Shown here piece by piece: positions 46,798-57,500 of a DNA stretch of 64,000 nucleotides; position 1 is the stretch's first letter, and each line of letters begins with the position of its first letter. A program made the translations under genes and the position numbers. The notes under the pieces were generated by a model. It ran no database searches. It had not been told where the DNA came from and was given only the letters and a program-made list of their open reading frames with translations. The DNA comes from Debaryomyces hansenii CBS767 (Eukaryota > Ascomycota > Pichiomycetes > Serinales > Debaryomycetaceae), in contig NC_006045.2 of the NCBI RefSeq assembly GCF_000006445.2, forward strand, positions 1,488,001 to 1,552,000, read 5' to 3'.

Positions 46798-47003
46798 TAG
46801 CGCTAGTAATAGCCGCAAAGACTAACCTTTATGTCAATCTTGTATATATATATATATTATATGTTTAATCTTATAAAGCGGCGTTTGAATGATTTTGAAA
46901 TGTGAACGCTATTTTAGACATAATTGTAAATTCTCGCTTGTCTTTGATTGCGATCGGCTTTTCAACCACAATTTTTCAGTATTCATCCATTGGCTTTAAT
47001 AAG

Positions 47004-47684
47004 ATGCCTAATTCCGTGTTTGTGGACAAATACCTAGCACTTTACAATGTGATCTCGGCTTCGCTCTGGTGTGTCATTTTATTTCAGACTTTACGTGATG
47101 CGATTATTTTTTTGAATTATGATTCTGATATTACGTCTGCCGCAGAATGTGTTTACATTTCACACAGCTATATTGATTACCCTCATAAGACTCTTGTCTT
47201 GGTTCAAGCTTTCAATGCTGTTGTCGAGATTTCCAACACATTATTGGGGATTGTCAAATCTTCTATTCCGACTGTATTATTACAGTTTTTAGCCAGGTTA
47301 TTGATCACTGTTGGCATAAGCTACTATATTCCCGGTTCTAAAGGAAATTTTCATTTTTTGAGCTATACATCTTTATCGTTAGCGTGGTCAGTAACAGAAG
47401 TTATCAGATATAGTTTTTTTTCGGCCAAATTAGTCAAGAACGACATTCCTTATAGCCTACTTTGGCTACGTTATTCTACGTTTTTCGTATTGTACCCAGC
47501 TGGCTTATTCAGTGAACTGTATGTGGTTTATTTGAGTTTGGACTCTGTACGTGGGTCCGGCTATTATTGGTTTCTAATTTTTGCTCTCACTATGTACATT
47601 CCAGGATTTGTCGTATTATATGGATATATGATTAAACAAAGAAAGAAAGTCTTGAATGTCAAAAATGCTAAAAAGTTACAATGA
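47004..47684 (+). CDS. Phs1-type 3-hydroxyacyl-CoA dehydratase, divergent tandem paralogue
   Basis: The frame opens at a GTG (46902), but the first ATG is 47004. That start gives 226 residues and aligns with the N-terminus of the next gene. The HACD/PTPLA signature is intact: catalytic pair Y164 and E171 in FVLYPAGLFSELYVVY, plus WSVTEVIRY. It has several membrane helices. Compared with its neighbour it carries an insertion of about 17 residues in the loop near residues 34-60. It ends KKLQ, a KKxx ER-retrieval signal. Phs1 removes water from 3-hydroxyacyl-CoA in very-long-chain fatty acid elongation. Retained catalytic residues argue against a pseudogene; specialisation is inference. Confidence 0.85.
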   Translation: MPNSVFVDKYLALYNVISASLWCVILFQTLRDAIIFLNYDSDITSAAECVYISHSYIDYPHKTLVLVQAFNAVVEISNTLLGIVKSSIPTVLLQFLARLLITVGISYYIPGSKGNFHFLSYTSLSLAWSVTEVIRYSFFSAKLVKNDIPYSLLWLRYSTFFVLYPAGLFSELYVVYLSLDSVRGSGYYWFLIFALTMYIPGFVVLYGYMIKQRKKVLNVKNAKKLQ

Positions 47685-47876
47685 ATTATCTATTATATAC
47701 TTATTAATTGACTCTAATGACAATCTCATTTAATTAAATAGTAGCATTAGAATTATCTTATAGAAACATGATTTTGGGTTATAATCGGATAAAATCCTGT
47801 GGTATAAAACCGAGCGAATTTTCAGAATTTTGATTCTATTCTTTAATTAGTATTCAGTCAAAAGTTAAAACTTAAG

Positions 47877-48536
47877 ATGTCATCTACCAAGCCTGAAGGC
47901 TTCAGCACTCCCCAAAAATGGTTAATTACATACAATTCTATTTCTGCTTCATTGTGGTCAATTGTATTTTTTAATACGGTTTTCTTGAGTTTGTCTTTGG
48001 GTCAACCTTACTTTTTTGATATGACAAACAAAATTACCACAATCATCCAATGTTTTGCTGTTGTGGAAATTTATAACTCGGCTACAGGAAATGTTAAGTC
48101 TCCATTGTTTACTACAGTAACCCAGGTGTTTTCGAGACTATTGATCGTCTTAGGGATTTGTCAATTGTTGCCTGAATCGCCTGCAAACGTTCATTGGTGT
48201 TTTATTACGTTATGTTTATCATGGTCAATTACTGAAATAATTAGATACTCTTATTATGCGTCTAATTTGCGTTCTCCTGATAAAGTACCATATTATTTGA
48301 CGTGGGCTCGTTATTCATTATTTTATGTATTATATCCAACCGGTGTTATGTCTGAGATGTTTATGGTTTATTTGTCTCTTGATGAAGCTCAAAATGTTGT
48401 CGGTTATTTGTACTCGTGGTTTTTGAAAGCTATGCTAGTTACCTATTTGCCTGGTCTTTACATGTTATACACATACATGATCAAGCAAAGAAAGAAGGTT
48501 TTGGGAAAGCCAAAATCTTTGAAGAAAACTGAATAG
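47877..48536 (+). CDS. PHS1: 3-hydroxyacyl-CoA dehydratase Phs1
   Basis: A 219-residue protein (S. cerevisiae Phs1 is 217) with about six membrane helices and the catalytic Tyr-Glu pair Y153 and E160 in YVLYPTGVMSEMFMVY. WSITEIIRYSYY is present upstream, and the C-terminus ends KKTE, a KKxx ER-retrieval motif. It catalyses the third step of very-long-chain fatty acid elongation in the ER and is essential in S. cerevisiae. The gene immediately upstream is a paralogue on the same strand, so this is the more canonical of two tandem copies. It is convergent with the ChAP gene with only 40 bp between stops. Confidence 0.93.
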   Translation: MSSTKPEGFSTPQKWLITYNSISASLWSIVFFNTVFLSLSLGQPYFFDMTNKITTIIQCFAVVEIYNSATGNVKSPLFTTVTQVFSRLLIVLGICQLLPESPANVHWCFITLCLSWSITEIIRYSYYASNLRSPDKVPYYLTWARYSLFYVLYPTGVMSEMFMVYLSLDEAQNVVGYLYSWFLKAMLVTYLPGLYMLYTYMIKQRKKVLGKPKSLKKTE

Positions 48537-48576
48537 ACGTTGAGTATTTATTATTATATATCTATAACGAATATGT

Positions 48577-51354
48577 TTATCTTGTTGCCGCCAGCAGATT
48601 GATTTCGTCAATCCGTCCAATTAATTTTTCGGTATAATCAACAATCGTATCGCTTTCTAAAAATTCATGCACTTTAGGTTGCGCTGTAGAAGAATATCCC
48701 AAAATTGAACTTAAAGAAAACTTGTTCTTATTCTTCGTTTTTAATGCTGTATTTAATTTGTTTTGTTCAAAAACTACCCTTATTTTACTCCGAATGAAGA
48801 CCAGGTCGTATTTCGTACATAACTTTGTCAAAATTTTTGTTACTAGATAATTCGAAACATACTGATACCATCTTACATTCCAACTTATTAACTTCATTAG
48901 ATTGAGCAATATGAAATCTAATGTCAAATAGTCTTCTTCTAATGATCTAATAAATTCATCGTGTACTTCTTCTGATAGATTCAAAATCAACTTATGTGCA
49001 TGCAACTTTAGCTCGTAATCATCATGCAATGCACTAATGTTAGAATCCAGAACTTCACTTAATATAAACTCGTCATATATCTCGAGTAGCTGCACAGTGC
49101 CAAAATAATCAAATCCTCCCAGAGCAGCTGTTCCCATAACACTTGTCATTAATGAACTTATAGACTCATTCAAATTGTATTTTACTGACCAGCCTAATAA
49201 ACCTAACATTTCCCATTCAATAGCACTATGATGTTGCTCCTTGTCATGAGCAGTGATAAGCATTAAACTTTTTAAATCCTCATAAATGATCAAGAATAAT
49301 TGATCTAACCAACCCTCACATACAACTTGAGTGTTCTCTTTGACGTTATTGTTAACGACGTATTCTGGTCTAGAGTTGTCAGATATCACATTCAGGCTTT
49401 TAAAAACTCTTTCTTTTATCCTGATAAGATCGTCCCAACCAACTAGAGCGATTAGAAATGACAATAGATCATAGCATCTACCCCAAGTAGATTTCCTATC
49501 AAAGTCCAAGATTGATGATGATGATGTACCAGCTGATTGTGCCGAGAGAATTATTTTCGCAGAGGATGGACCACATAGTCTGATAAGGTTTGGATCAACA
49601 GACGACAATTCACGAGCTGAACTATTCATAAGGGGCGATTGGTAAAACTGATTTCCATTTATAGGACGACGAAGGTGTGAATTGAATAAAAACAAATCGT
49701 TCCAAATCATTTGAATCGAACCTTCATCTACCAATGCATCATCTGGTACAGATTTCTTCAATAGAGAGACATATCTCGGATAATTAGAAGCATGCGATCT
49801 AGGCCTTGGGAAGTATGATTCAAACGTTTTCTCGGATATTACCTCTTCATTATAGTTAAGTCTGTTAATAAATGTTTCTATATATATATCCTTAACGCCT
49901 GCAACGCTGTCAGTATCCATATTTTTTAATTTCTGAGATAAAATTATGGGAATAGAATTCATCACTAGTAGAGCATTTGCATAATCTTTTACAAGAATAT
50001 AGCATAATGCCAAATTATACCAAGTCTCAAAATCAAGTGGAAGTATTTCGATACAAATTTTCGCTATTTTCAAAGCAGTTTCATAATCCTTTTTCGATAT
50101 TAGAAATTTAACTTGTTCTATTAGGACCAATGCCAGTTGAGTATTGTGAATGCTGATAGAATTAAGATGTTTATGTATCAACCTAATGTAATCTGTTTCC
50201 TTGTTCGAGCCACTTCGAACTTTAAGTATTTTCAAAATAACAATATCCCATTCTCCAACTTCCCCCATGCTAATATAGTATCTACGTCTTATTTCATCTA
50301 TTGTAATATCACTCACTTCACCGCTGGTATCTAAATTGCAAATCCTTAGTAAGGAATCAACGATAGAATTTTTATATTGATTGGTCTTCTTATTAGACTC
50401 CCCACTATTACCTGTCCCTGTAATACTTCCAATAGCAGGATCTGTTTCAGTCATGTTACCTTTGTTCAAAAATTTAACTAATAGTTTTGCAGATTTAATT
50501 ATGACTTGTTTTGAACTAGTTAAGTTCGCGTAGCTAACCAAACCAGTGATTTGCTTATCAGGATTATCAAGGTGATTGAATAATCGTATTATCTGAGAAA
50601 CGGTCAACTCCTCCCAAAAAGTAGAAGATAAATTTTTTATCGTTTGCATACTGAATGAATATACTTTTCTATTTCTTGAATCTAAACTGTTCGGAATAAT
50701 TTGGTAAGATTTTTCGATCTTAATTGATGCAGCCTTAGATGACCCAAACGTACGGATTTTAAACTTTGAACGTAAGTCAGCTTTACTGAATATATTGTAG
50801 GTACAGTATGTTACAACGATTTCCTTCTTACTATTAGTGGAAAAATCATTGTTAGCATCTTTCTTCCAAGTATATTCTTCATCCTTTTTCTCTAACCCAA
50901 TTATATCACAGATATAATCTTCAATAGTAATTTCGCTTCTGTCGAAATTAATACCATTAGCATAATAATAAAACCCCACATATCCATCTTCATCCTTTGA
51001 GTATGATTCATCGTTTGCTTTCCACTTCTTAGATATGAAATCATTATTCAAAAATTGCGACGATCTAGATCCAAAATACTTACCCCAATGAATTAGATCT
51101 GGCGGTCCGTTACAAGTGTCCGAATTTATTGTCATCTGAGAATTCGATCTCATTCCGAGAGATTGTCCATAATATGGTTCTCTTATACACGGCGTAATTA
51201 AAGGACTATTACCTTTGTAATCTGAATCGCTTGTAGGCGAGATATACGAAGAGATGGAAGTCGACGAATTGTATGAGGACAAGAAGGGGGGCAAAGAAGA
51301 TGTAGACAGTTTATTCTTTCTATGTCCTCTTTCGAAACCTTCGTTTGTTGCCAT
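48577..51354 (-). CDS. Exomer cargo-adaptor subunit of the ChAP family (Chs6/Bch1/Bch2/Bud7-like)
   Basis: A 925-residue protein. A Ser-rich N-terminus leads into the GPPDLIHWGKYFGS block and a ChAP domain with TPR-like helices. Family signatures are LPLDFETWYNLALCYI followed by DYANALLVMNSIP (about 440-480), then EGWLDQLFLIIYEDLKSLM and AIEWEMLGLLG (about 690-730), and a WNVRWYQYVSNYL helix near the end. Exomer, made of Chs5 and ChAPs, recruits cargo such as chitin synthase Chs3 at the trans-Golgi. In S. cerevisiae, CHS6 (YJL099W) lies beside SAP185 and PHS1, supporting a Chs6-lineage origin. It cannot be assigned to one of the four paralogues by sequence alone. Confidence 0.85.
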   Translation of the reverse strand: MATNEGFERGHRKNKLSTSSLPPFLSSYNSSTSISSYISPTSDSDYKGNSPLITPCIREPYYGQSLGMRSNSQMTINSDTCNGPPDLIHWGKYFGSRSSQFLNNDFISKKWKANDESYSKDEDGYVGFYYYANGINFDRSEITIEDYICDIIGLEKKDEEYTWKKDANNDFSTNSKKEIVVTYCTYNIFSKADLRSKFKIRTFGSSKAASIKIEKSYQIIPNSLDSRNRKVYSFSMQTIKNLSSTFWEELTVSQIIRLFNHLDNPDKQITGLVSYANLTSSKQVIIKSAKLLVKFLNKGNMTETDPAIGSITGTGNSGESNKKTNQYKNSIVDSLLRICNLDTSGEVSDITIDEIRRRYYISMGEVGEWDIVILKILKVRSGSNKETDYIRLIHKHLNSISIHNTQLALVLIEQVKFLISKKDYETALKIAKICIEILPLDFETWYNLALCYILVKDYANALLVMNSIPIILSQKLKNMDTDSVAGVKDIYIETFINRLNYNEEVISEKTFESYFPRPRSHASNYPRYVSLLKKSVPDDALVDEGSIQMIWNDLFLFNSHLRRPINGNQFYQSPLMNSSARELSSVDPNLIRLCGPSSAKIILSAQSAGTSSSSILDFDRKSTWGRCYDLLSFLIALVGWDDLIRIKERVFKSLNVISDNSRPEYVVNNNVKENTQVVCEGWLDQLFLIIYEDLKSLMLITAHDKEQHHSAIEWEMLGLLGWSVKYNLNESISSLMTSVMGTAALGGFDYFGTVQLLEIYDEFILSEVLDSNISALHDDYELKLHAHKLILNLSEEVHDEFIRSLEEDYLTLDFILLNLMKLISWNVRWYQYVSNYLVTKILTKLCTKYDLVFIRSKIRVVFEQNKLNTALKTKNKNKFSLSSILGYSSTAQPKVHEFLESDTIVDYTEKLIGRIDEINLLAATR

Positions 51355-51509
51355 CGTGTCGCCTTTATTTACTTCTGTTCTTACACTATATGTATTAGTC
51401 TTCTGTCTAATCCGTCTATCATTTTATTCTCGAGTATACTATTATATTATATACAGGTTAATTGTTTACAGTTAAGTATATACCAAAATGTCTTTCAACT
51501 AAATAATAT

Positions 51510-54500
51510 CTAAAGACCTTCCTGGAGCATCTTGTATTGTTCGAATTGTTCTATCAAATTCTTAAGATCATCCATGACATTAGATATGGGTTGAATTTGA
51601 GTAAAGTCAATATAACCTCCTTTGTCACCCAAGAGGCTCATTTGCTGTCTTAAATGCAATGTTGCTGCGCAATTTTCGATTCTAGTAACTATATGGTTCA
51701 AAAGCCCCATTAGATCACTTTCTTTAAATGAGGAATTAATCTTTTCAGAAATAAGATCAGACGAATTCATTTGGAATCCTTCATTAACGTGAACACCGCC
51801 ATTGATGCACGAACAAATATTCTCTAATCTCAAAGATACCGTTCTTAAACCATAAATGCTATAAACCGGCAAGGTTCCAACAATTCTAGTGCTCGATTGT
51901 GAATCTTCAATGTGGAATAATCTCTTCTGGAATATCTCAAATCTTACCTCTAATTTTTTTGGGTAGACTAATGTAATCAATTCGGGAGTTTCTAAACCCT
52001 TTAACTTCTTTTCACCTAATTCAAAAAATGACCATTTGATTTCTTCAATGGAACGTATTTCTCTTTCGATTATTTCACCGCCACGAACGTTCCCTTGATA
52101 AGCATCATATAGCGTTGTCGCACCACTGGTAACGTCCTCGTGAATTTTATACAATGCCCTGATTTCAGCCAAAAAGTCTGAACTAACTGCAATTTGACCA
52201 CCATCAGCGATAGCCATGATACGAGACGCACGATTAACCATAGGGCCGAAGTAGTCCATTCTTCGAGTAACATAATCAAGTTCACATACTGGTGAACCCC
52301 AATGAATACCCATACGTACAGATAATCCTCTGAAAATTACTTCACCCTTACTATCAGTAACTTCGCAACAATGATCGGTTTCCAATATTTCTGCAGGCCA
52401 ATCTTGCTTTAATAACTGCTGTTGAACATTAAAACACCATAATAGTGCTGCTGTAGGCGATGGAAACGAAACCATAAACGCATCCCCTTCTGTTTTAACT
52501 TCATAACCCCCAACGATCCTTAGTTGACGACGCATAATAGCATTGTGAATTTTAATAGCAGATCTCATTGCAACAGGATATGAATCCCACAATAAAGTAG
52601 AATTTTTGATATCAGTGAATGCCAACGCTAATATACCTTCTGGTGGTTCTATTTCTTCTTCCAATCTTCTTAGCGTAGAGTCGCCCACTAAAAGTTGGGA
52701 TCTATCCCTTCTTTTCTTTGCAAAGACATCATTTTCCTGTCCCAAATTATTATAAAAGGCTTTAGTTCCAAACTTCATTTTGTTGGATTTTTTCTCGCCT
52801 AAAGTAATAACAATTACGGCTATCTTATCAGTCGCACCATAACAGATAGCATAATCTCTTAATTTTTGAGCAGCAATCATAGGATCATTCTTCTCTTGTC
52901 TTAGAATATCAACTGCTATCTCAAACGTAATATAATTCCACAAGACCTTGGTAGCCATAATAATCATGTCATCCGCAGAAGTTAATTCAATTTCACTTAT
53001 ATCCGGTCCTGAATGTGTATGAGGTAAATAATTGAAGAACCCAACACCACGAGAAACTGCTAAATCACCATCTAATGCACCATCGCCGGAAACATAACCA
53101 CCCGAGGCTCTAATTCTTTCGAATTCTGTTCTATTAGTAGGATCATGCTTGTTAGTTAATAAAATGTGATCGCCATTACTCATGGATAATAATGTCTCAA
53201 CATCACCAATATTAGCAGTATAAAGCTTTTTTTCTTTGATATAAACAATAGACATGGCACAACCTGCTGCTGCATCATCACGGAGGTTTAAATCTGCAAA
53301 TTCTGGACTAATCTGAGAACTAGGATTAAAGCAATTGTATTTTTTAGCAGATAATATACCGTTAATTTCTTTGTTCAAAGAAAGGAAAGTTCTTCGAATG
53401 GCATCTTGAATCCCCTCCTCATTTTTTAATTTGTTTAATTCATTAGTGAAGTTCGGAACGAAAAGAGACTTTACCAATGCTGATATCCGATGGGTGTGAT
53501 TTGGTGATCCTGACTTTCCATCAATTGAGCATATTAAGACCTCATTTTCATTACCTCTAAATTTCTGTATGAAAATATCTCTGCTGGAAACATGGTCTCG
53601 CATACCCATTGTATCAGAAACCCCATAACCAATATTATCTAATTCCGATGCGGTAGTTCTTATGCGCATGTCTATCGTATGATCCGGAACTGATGTTGTT
53701 GTCAAAGTGACATCTATTAGACCAAGTACCTTCAAATTTTTCAAAACTAGTAAACTATCAAAATCTTCGCCTGTATCGGGGTTCTTCATGTGACTCTGTT
53801 TAATTTCAAATCTTTTGTTACCAGAAAAATTCAAGTATTTTAAATTTTTATTCCAATGCCAATTCCAATCATATGGCCAATTTGAAATATTATATTTTAA
53901 TTGATTCGAGCCAACATCTAAATGCTGCAAATTAACTAATTTGCTCAATTCTGCAGGAAGAGAAACAAATTTGTTATTATTCAAATATAATAACTTCAAA
54001 GATTTAATATTGTCTAAGTCATCAGTAGGTAAACTAGTTAATTCATTTCCGGATAAATATAATTCAACCAACTTGGTCATTCTTCTAGCTGCACCTTCTG
54101 GAATTTCTAATAGATCATTATACGACAAATTTAAGGTCTTTAATTCAACTAAAAATGAAATTGAATCGAAACAATCATCATCTAATCTGTTATCAGCTAA
54201 AACTAAAACTAATAAGCTGTCTGCCAAAGAACCTGAAGAATTATTAAAATTTACTGATGATGTACTGCTTTCTTCATAAGGACCCCCTTCACTACTAACT
54301 TCTGCAATGGCATCAGTAGGTTCTATCGGGGTATTTGTACTGTCGCTTTCAATTACCGACTGAAATGAAGGCCGTCTCGAGTCCGATTCCAGGCTAAGGC
54401 CGCTTATAGGGCTTTGCCTAAAATTAGCCGTGGAAGAAATCCTTTTAGCCACAGACAATGGTGGCTGCGGTAAAGTGCTAAGCATATTAGACGACACATT

Positions 54501-57500
54501 TAAATAAGTTAAAGATTTAAGATCCCAAATGCCATTAGGCAACAACTGCAAGTTATTTGAGTGCAAATCCAAATATTGTAAGGATACTAATTTATCAATT
54601 GACGGTGGTAACACTTGTAAGTTATTACCGTAAGCCGATAAATACGCGAGTTTGGTTAAATTCCCAATCTCATTAGGTAAATTAATTAAATGGTTCTTAT
54701 CCAAGACCAACTTTTCAATGCTCGAAATTTTATGCATAAATTCGGGAGGAATAGCAGTAATTTTAGCCTTCGATAAATCTAATACTGCTAAGTTCGGTAA
54801 TAAAGTATCAAACGTTAGATCTGTAATGGGGTTTCTATCAAAATGAAGCAATCTCAAGCTTTCCATTTCATCATTAAATGTGGAAATGTTGTTCTTTGAA
54901 GCATAGACAACTTCTAAGTTAGGTAAAGAACCTAGCACATCAACATTTGTAAGCTTGTTATACCTTAAATCAAACCGTTTCAACGAGATTAACTTTGTGA
55001 TATACAATGGCAATGTCTTACTCAATTTATTTGTAGACACATTTAACTTAATCAACTGAGTTAATTTTCCAATTGACTCTGGCAAATAAGATAAATCATT
55101 ATAAGACAAGTCTAAATCTGCCAAATTATATAATTCACTAATTGCTTCGGGATAAGCTTCAAGATAATTTGATGACAAGTTCAAAGATACTAAATTCTGC
55201 AATTTTCCAAAAGATTTAGGTAACGTGGATAATTGATTCGAATTTAACTTCAAATGTGTTAAATTTCGCAAATGGCCTATTTTTGACGGTAAGTCGTCTA
55301 AAAAGTTCTTTTCCATGTTAAGATGCGTTAGTTGCTTAGCCTCTAAGAAATTTATAGGAAACTTTGAACACCCATTCCTAGAAAATATTATACTAGTCAA
55401 GTTAGTACAAGACTGAATAAAATCTAATGGAATATAAATAGATGGATTGTCTGATACATTCAATTTTTCAATTTCATAAGTATGCTGATGGAAAATGATA
55501 GGGATGTTTTTCAAATCTGAGTTAGAAATATTTACATCAACATAATCTTTAGAAAGCATGATTTCCTCTTCGTGAGTCAAATTCCTCAAATAAATGTTTT
55601 CCACCACAAATTTACAAATATAGGACAAGTCTTCTCTTCCAATAATCCTTAAATTATCGTTGTCAGAATATCCACTTAACATTAATAAGCCCATCTGAAT
55701 CTTCAATGGTCTTTCAAATGGCTCTAATACCTTCACACAATTACCTATGTACACAGATATCTGGTAGTTTGTAGTTGATTCAAGAAAGAATTTCATTTGC
55801 ACTATATTTAACAACTCTGCAGTTGTTGTTTCTAGCGGACACAAAATTGTAGTAAATGTGTTATCTTCCTTGAAAACTCTGACTATGTGATTTGGTCCCT
55901 TTGTAAGACTTTTAGAATCCGATTGAGTAGGAACTACGTGCGAAATGTTACTTGAGCCATACAAAACAGGCAAGTTCGATCTTGAGTTTTTAGGTGTCTC
56001 CGCGCGTACATCTGATTTTTTATTCTGTTTTCTTGGAGAGACTTGCTGTGCATTCTGTAGTTTATTAGTCGGCTTATCGTTTAACTGATTCATGGAATTA
56101 CTTAAAGTCGAGGATGTATCCGCACTACTGATTCTATCATCCATTTTATCTTCATTATCTGAGTCAGATAGTGATCTATTATCGCCCTTTGCCGAACCTA
56201 AGGGACCATTCAACTTAACATCCCAACTATCAGGAGCTCTCCAACCCCCTCCGGATCGGTTCACATTCTGTCTCGTATTCACATTACCTGAGGGAACTGA
56301 TGAAGCGACACTTGATGATGATCTTTGCATTAGAAGGTTTACATTATCAGAAGTTTGTTGTAGCGGCACTTTACTATTGGTATCAGTAAGATTGAACGTA
56401 AAAGAACGTGCAGCATCGATATCACTTAAAGGATTCTTATTCTCGTGAGTCGAAGACTGGTTTGGACTTTTCACGATGCCTTGCATTTCGTTTATATCCA
56501 TATCTAGATCGAAAGAGGTTGGCATCTTTTTATCACCTCCCTTGTTATTATATCTTATTTCTGCGCTTGACGTCGAATGAGCCCTAGGCTGTTGGTTGGT
56601 TTCCTCAGGTTCATCGTTGTGAGAATGGTGATGGTGATGATGATCCAAAGATATCGAAGGAATTCTGAACTTATGTTTAGAAGAGTTCGAGCCAGCAGAG
56701 CTAACACTCTTTTTGTTGACCTGCGTCTGGCCTCCATTATTGCCAGACGAGTTCCGACGCTGCTGATCCCTTTCTTCAGGCATTTCGGGCTCTACTTCAA
56801 TAGAATGTTGCGGTGCCAGCTCACCCGATTGCTGAGAACCTTCAGAATCTTTTCTGGATGAATAAATCAATTTCCCTAACAATGAGCTGCCCTTCTTCCT
56901 GAACCGGGGCTTTATTGGATGCGCTAAAGGCGGAATATTTGCTAGTCCTTTGGGACGCTTATTTGCGTGAAACCCCTTATAGTTGTCTTTAATATGGCTC
57001 TGTTCCGAACTAACAGCCAACTCTGAGTTGTTATTGCTTTGTGTTGGTGGTGTAGAAAGAGATACTATAGACGATCTTGGGCTATACATCGCTTCATTAT
57101 TAAATCCCACAGAACTATTTCGTACCGGCATTTTTTGTTGCTGTTGCACCTGATTCCCTTGCTCTTGGCTTCCTTGCGCTTGGTTTCCTTGCACTTGGCT
57201 ATGATGTCCCTGCAGCACTATTCTATCGTCATGTTCGCTGAATTTACTATTGAAAAAAATCTGTCCTTCGTTCCTATCATTCGAGCTCATGGATGATGAC
57301 GACGAGGTAGGATATACCCCGTTTGATGACAGTTTCTTATCGAGCTTAGGTCTAGTATTGGCCCCATTTTCAGACCCAATAGCCGAGCTATTAGCGCCCG
57401 TTTGATTTGTCGTCGTATTCATTGCTGATCCTTCAAAATTATCAGTCATGGGAGAAGGTGGCTCTTGAAACTTATTACTATTCATTTCGTTTGTCTCTCG

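Noticed and set aside
46902..47003. N-terminal extension of the upstream PHS1 paralogue from a GTG
   Set aside because: No ATG, and the start at 47004 aligns with the neighbouring PHS1; the extension is probably leader.
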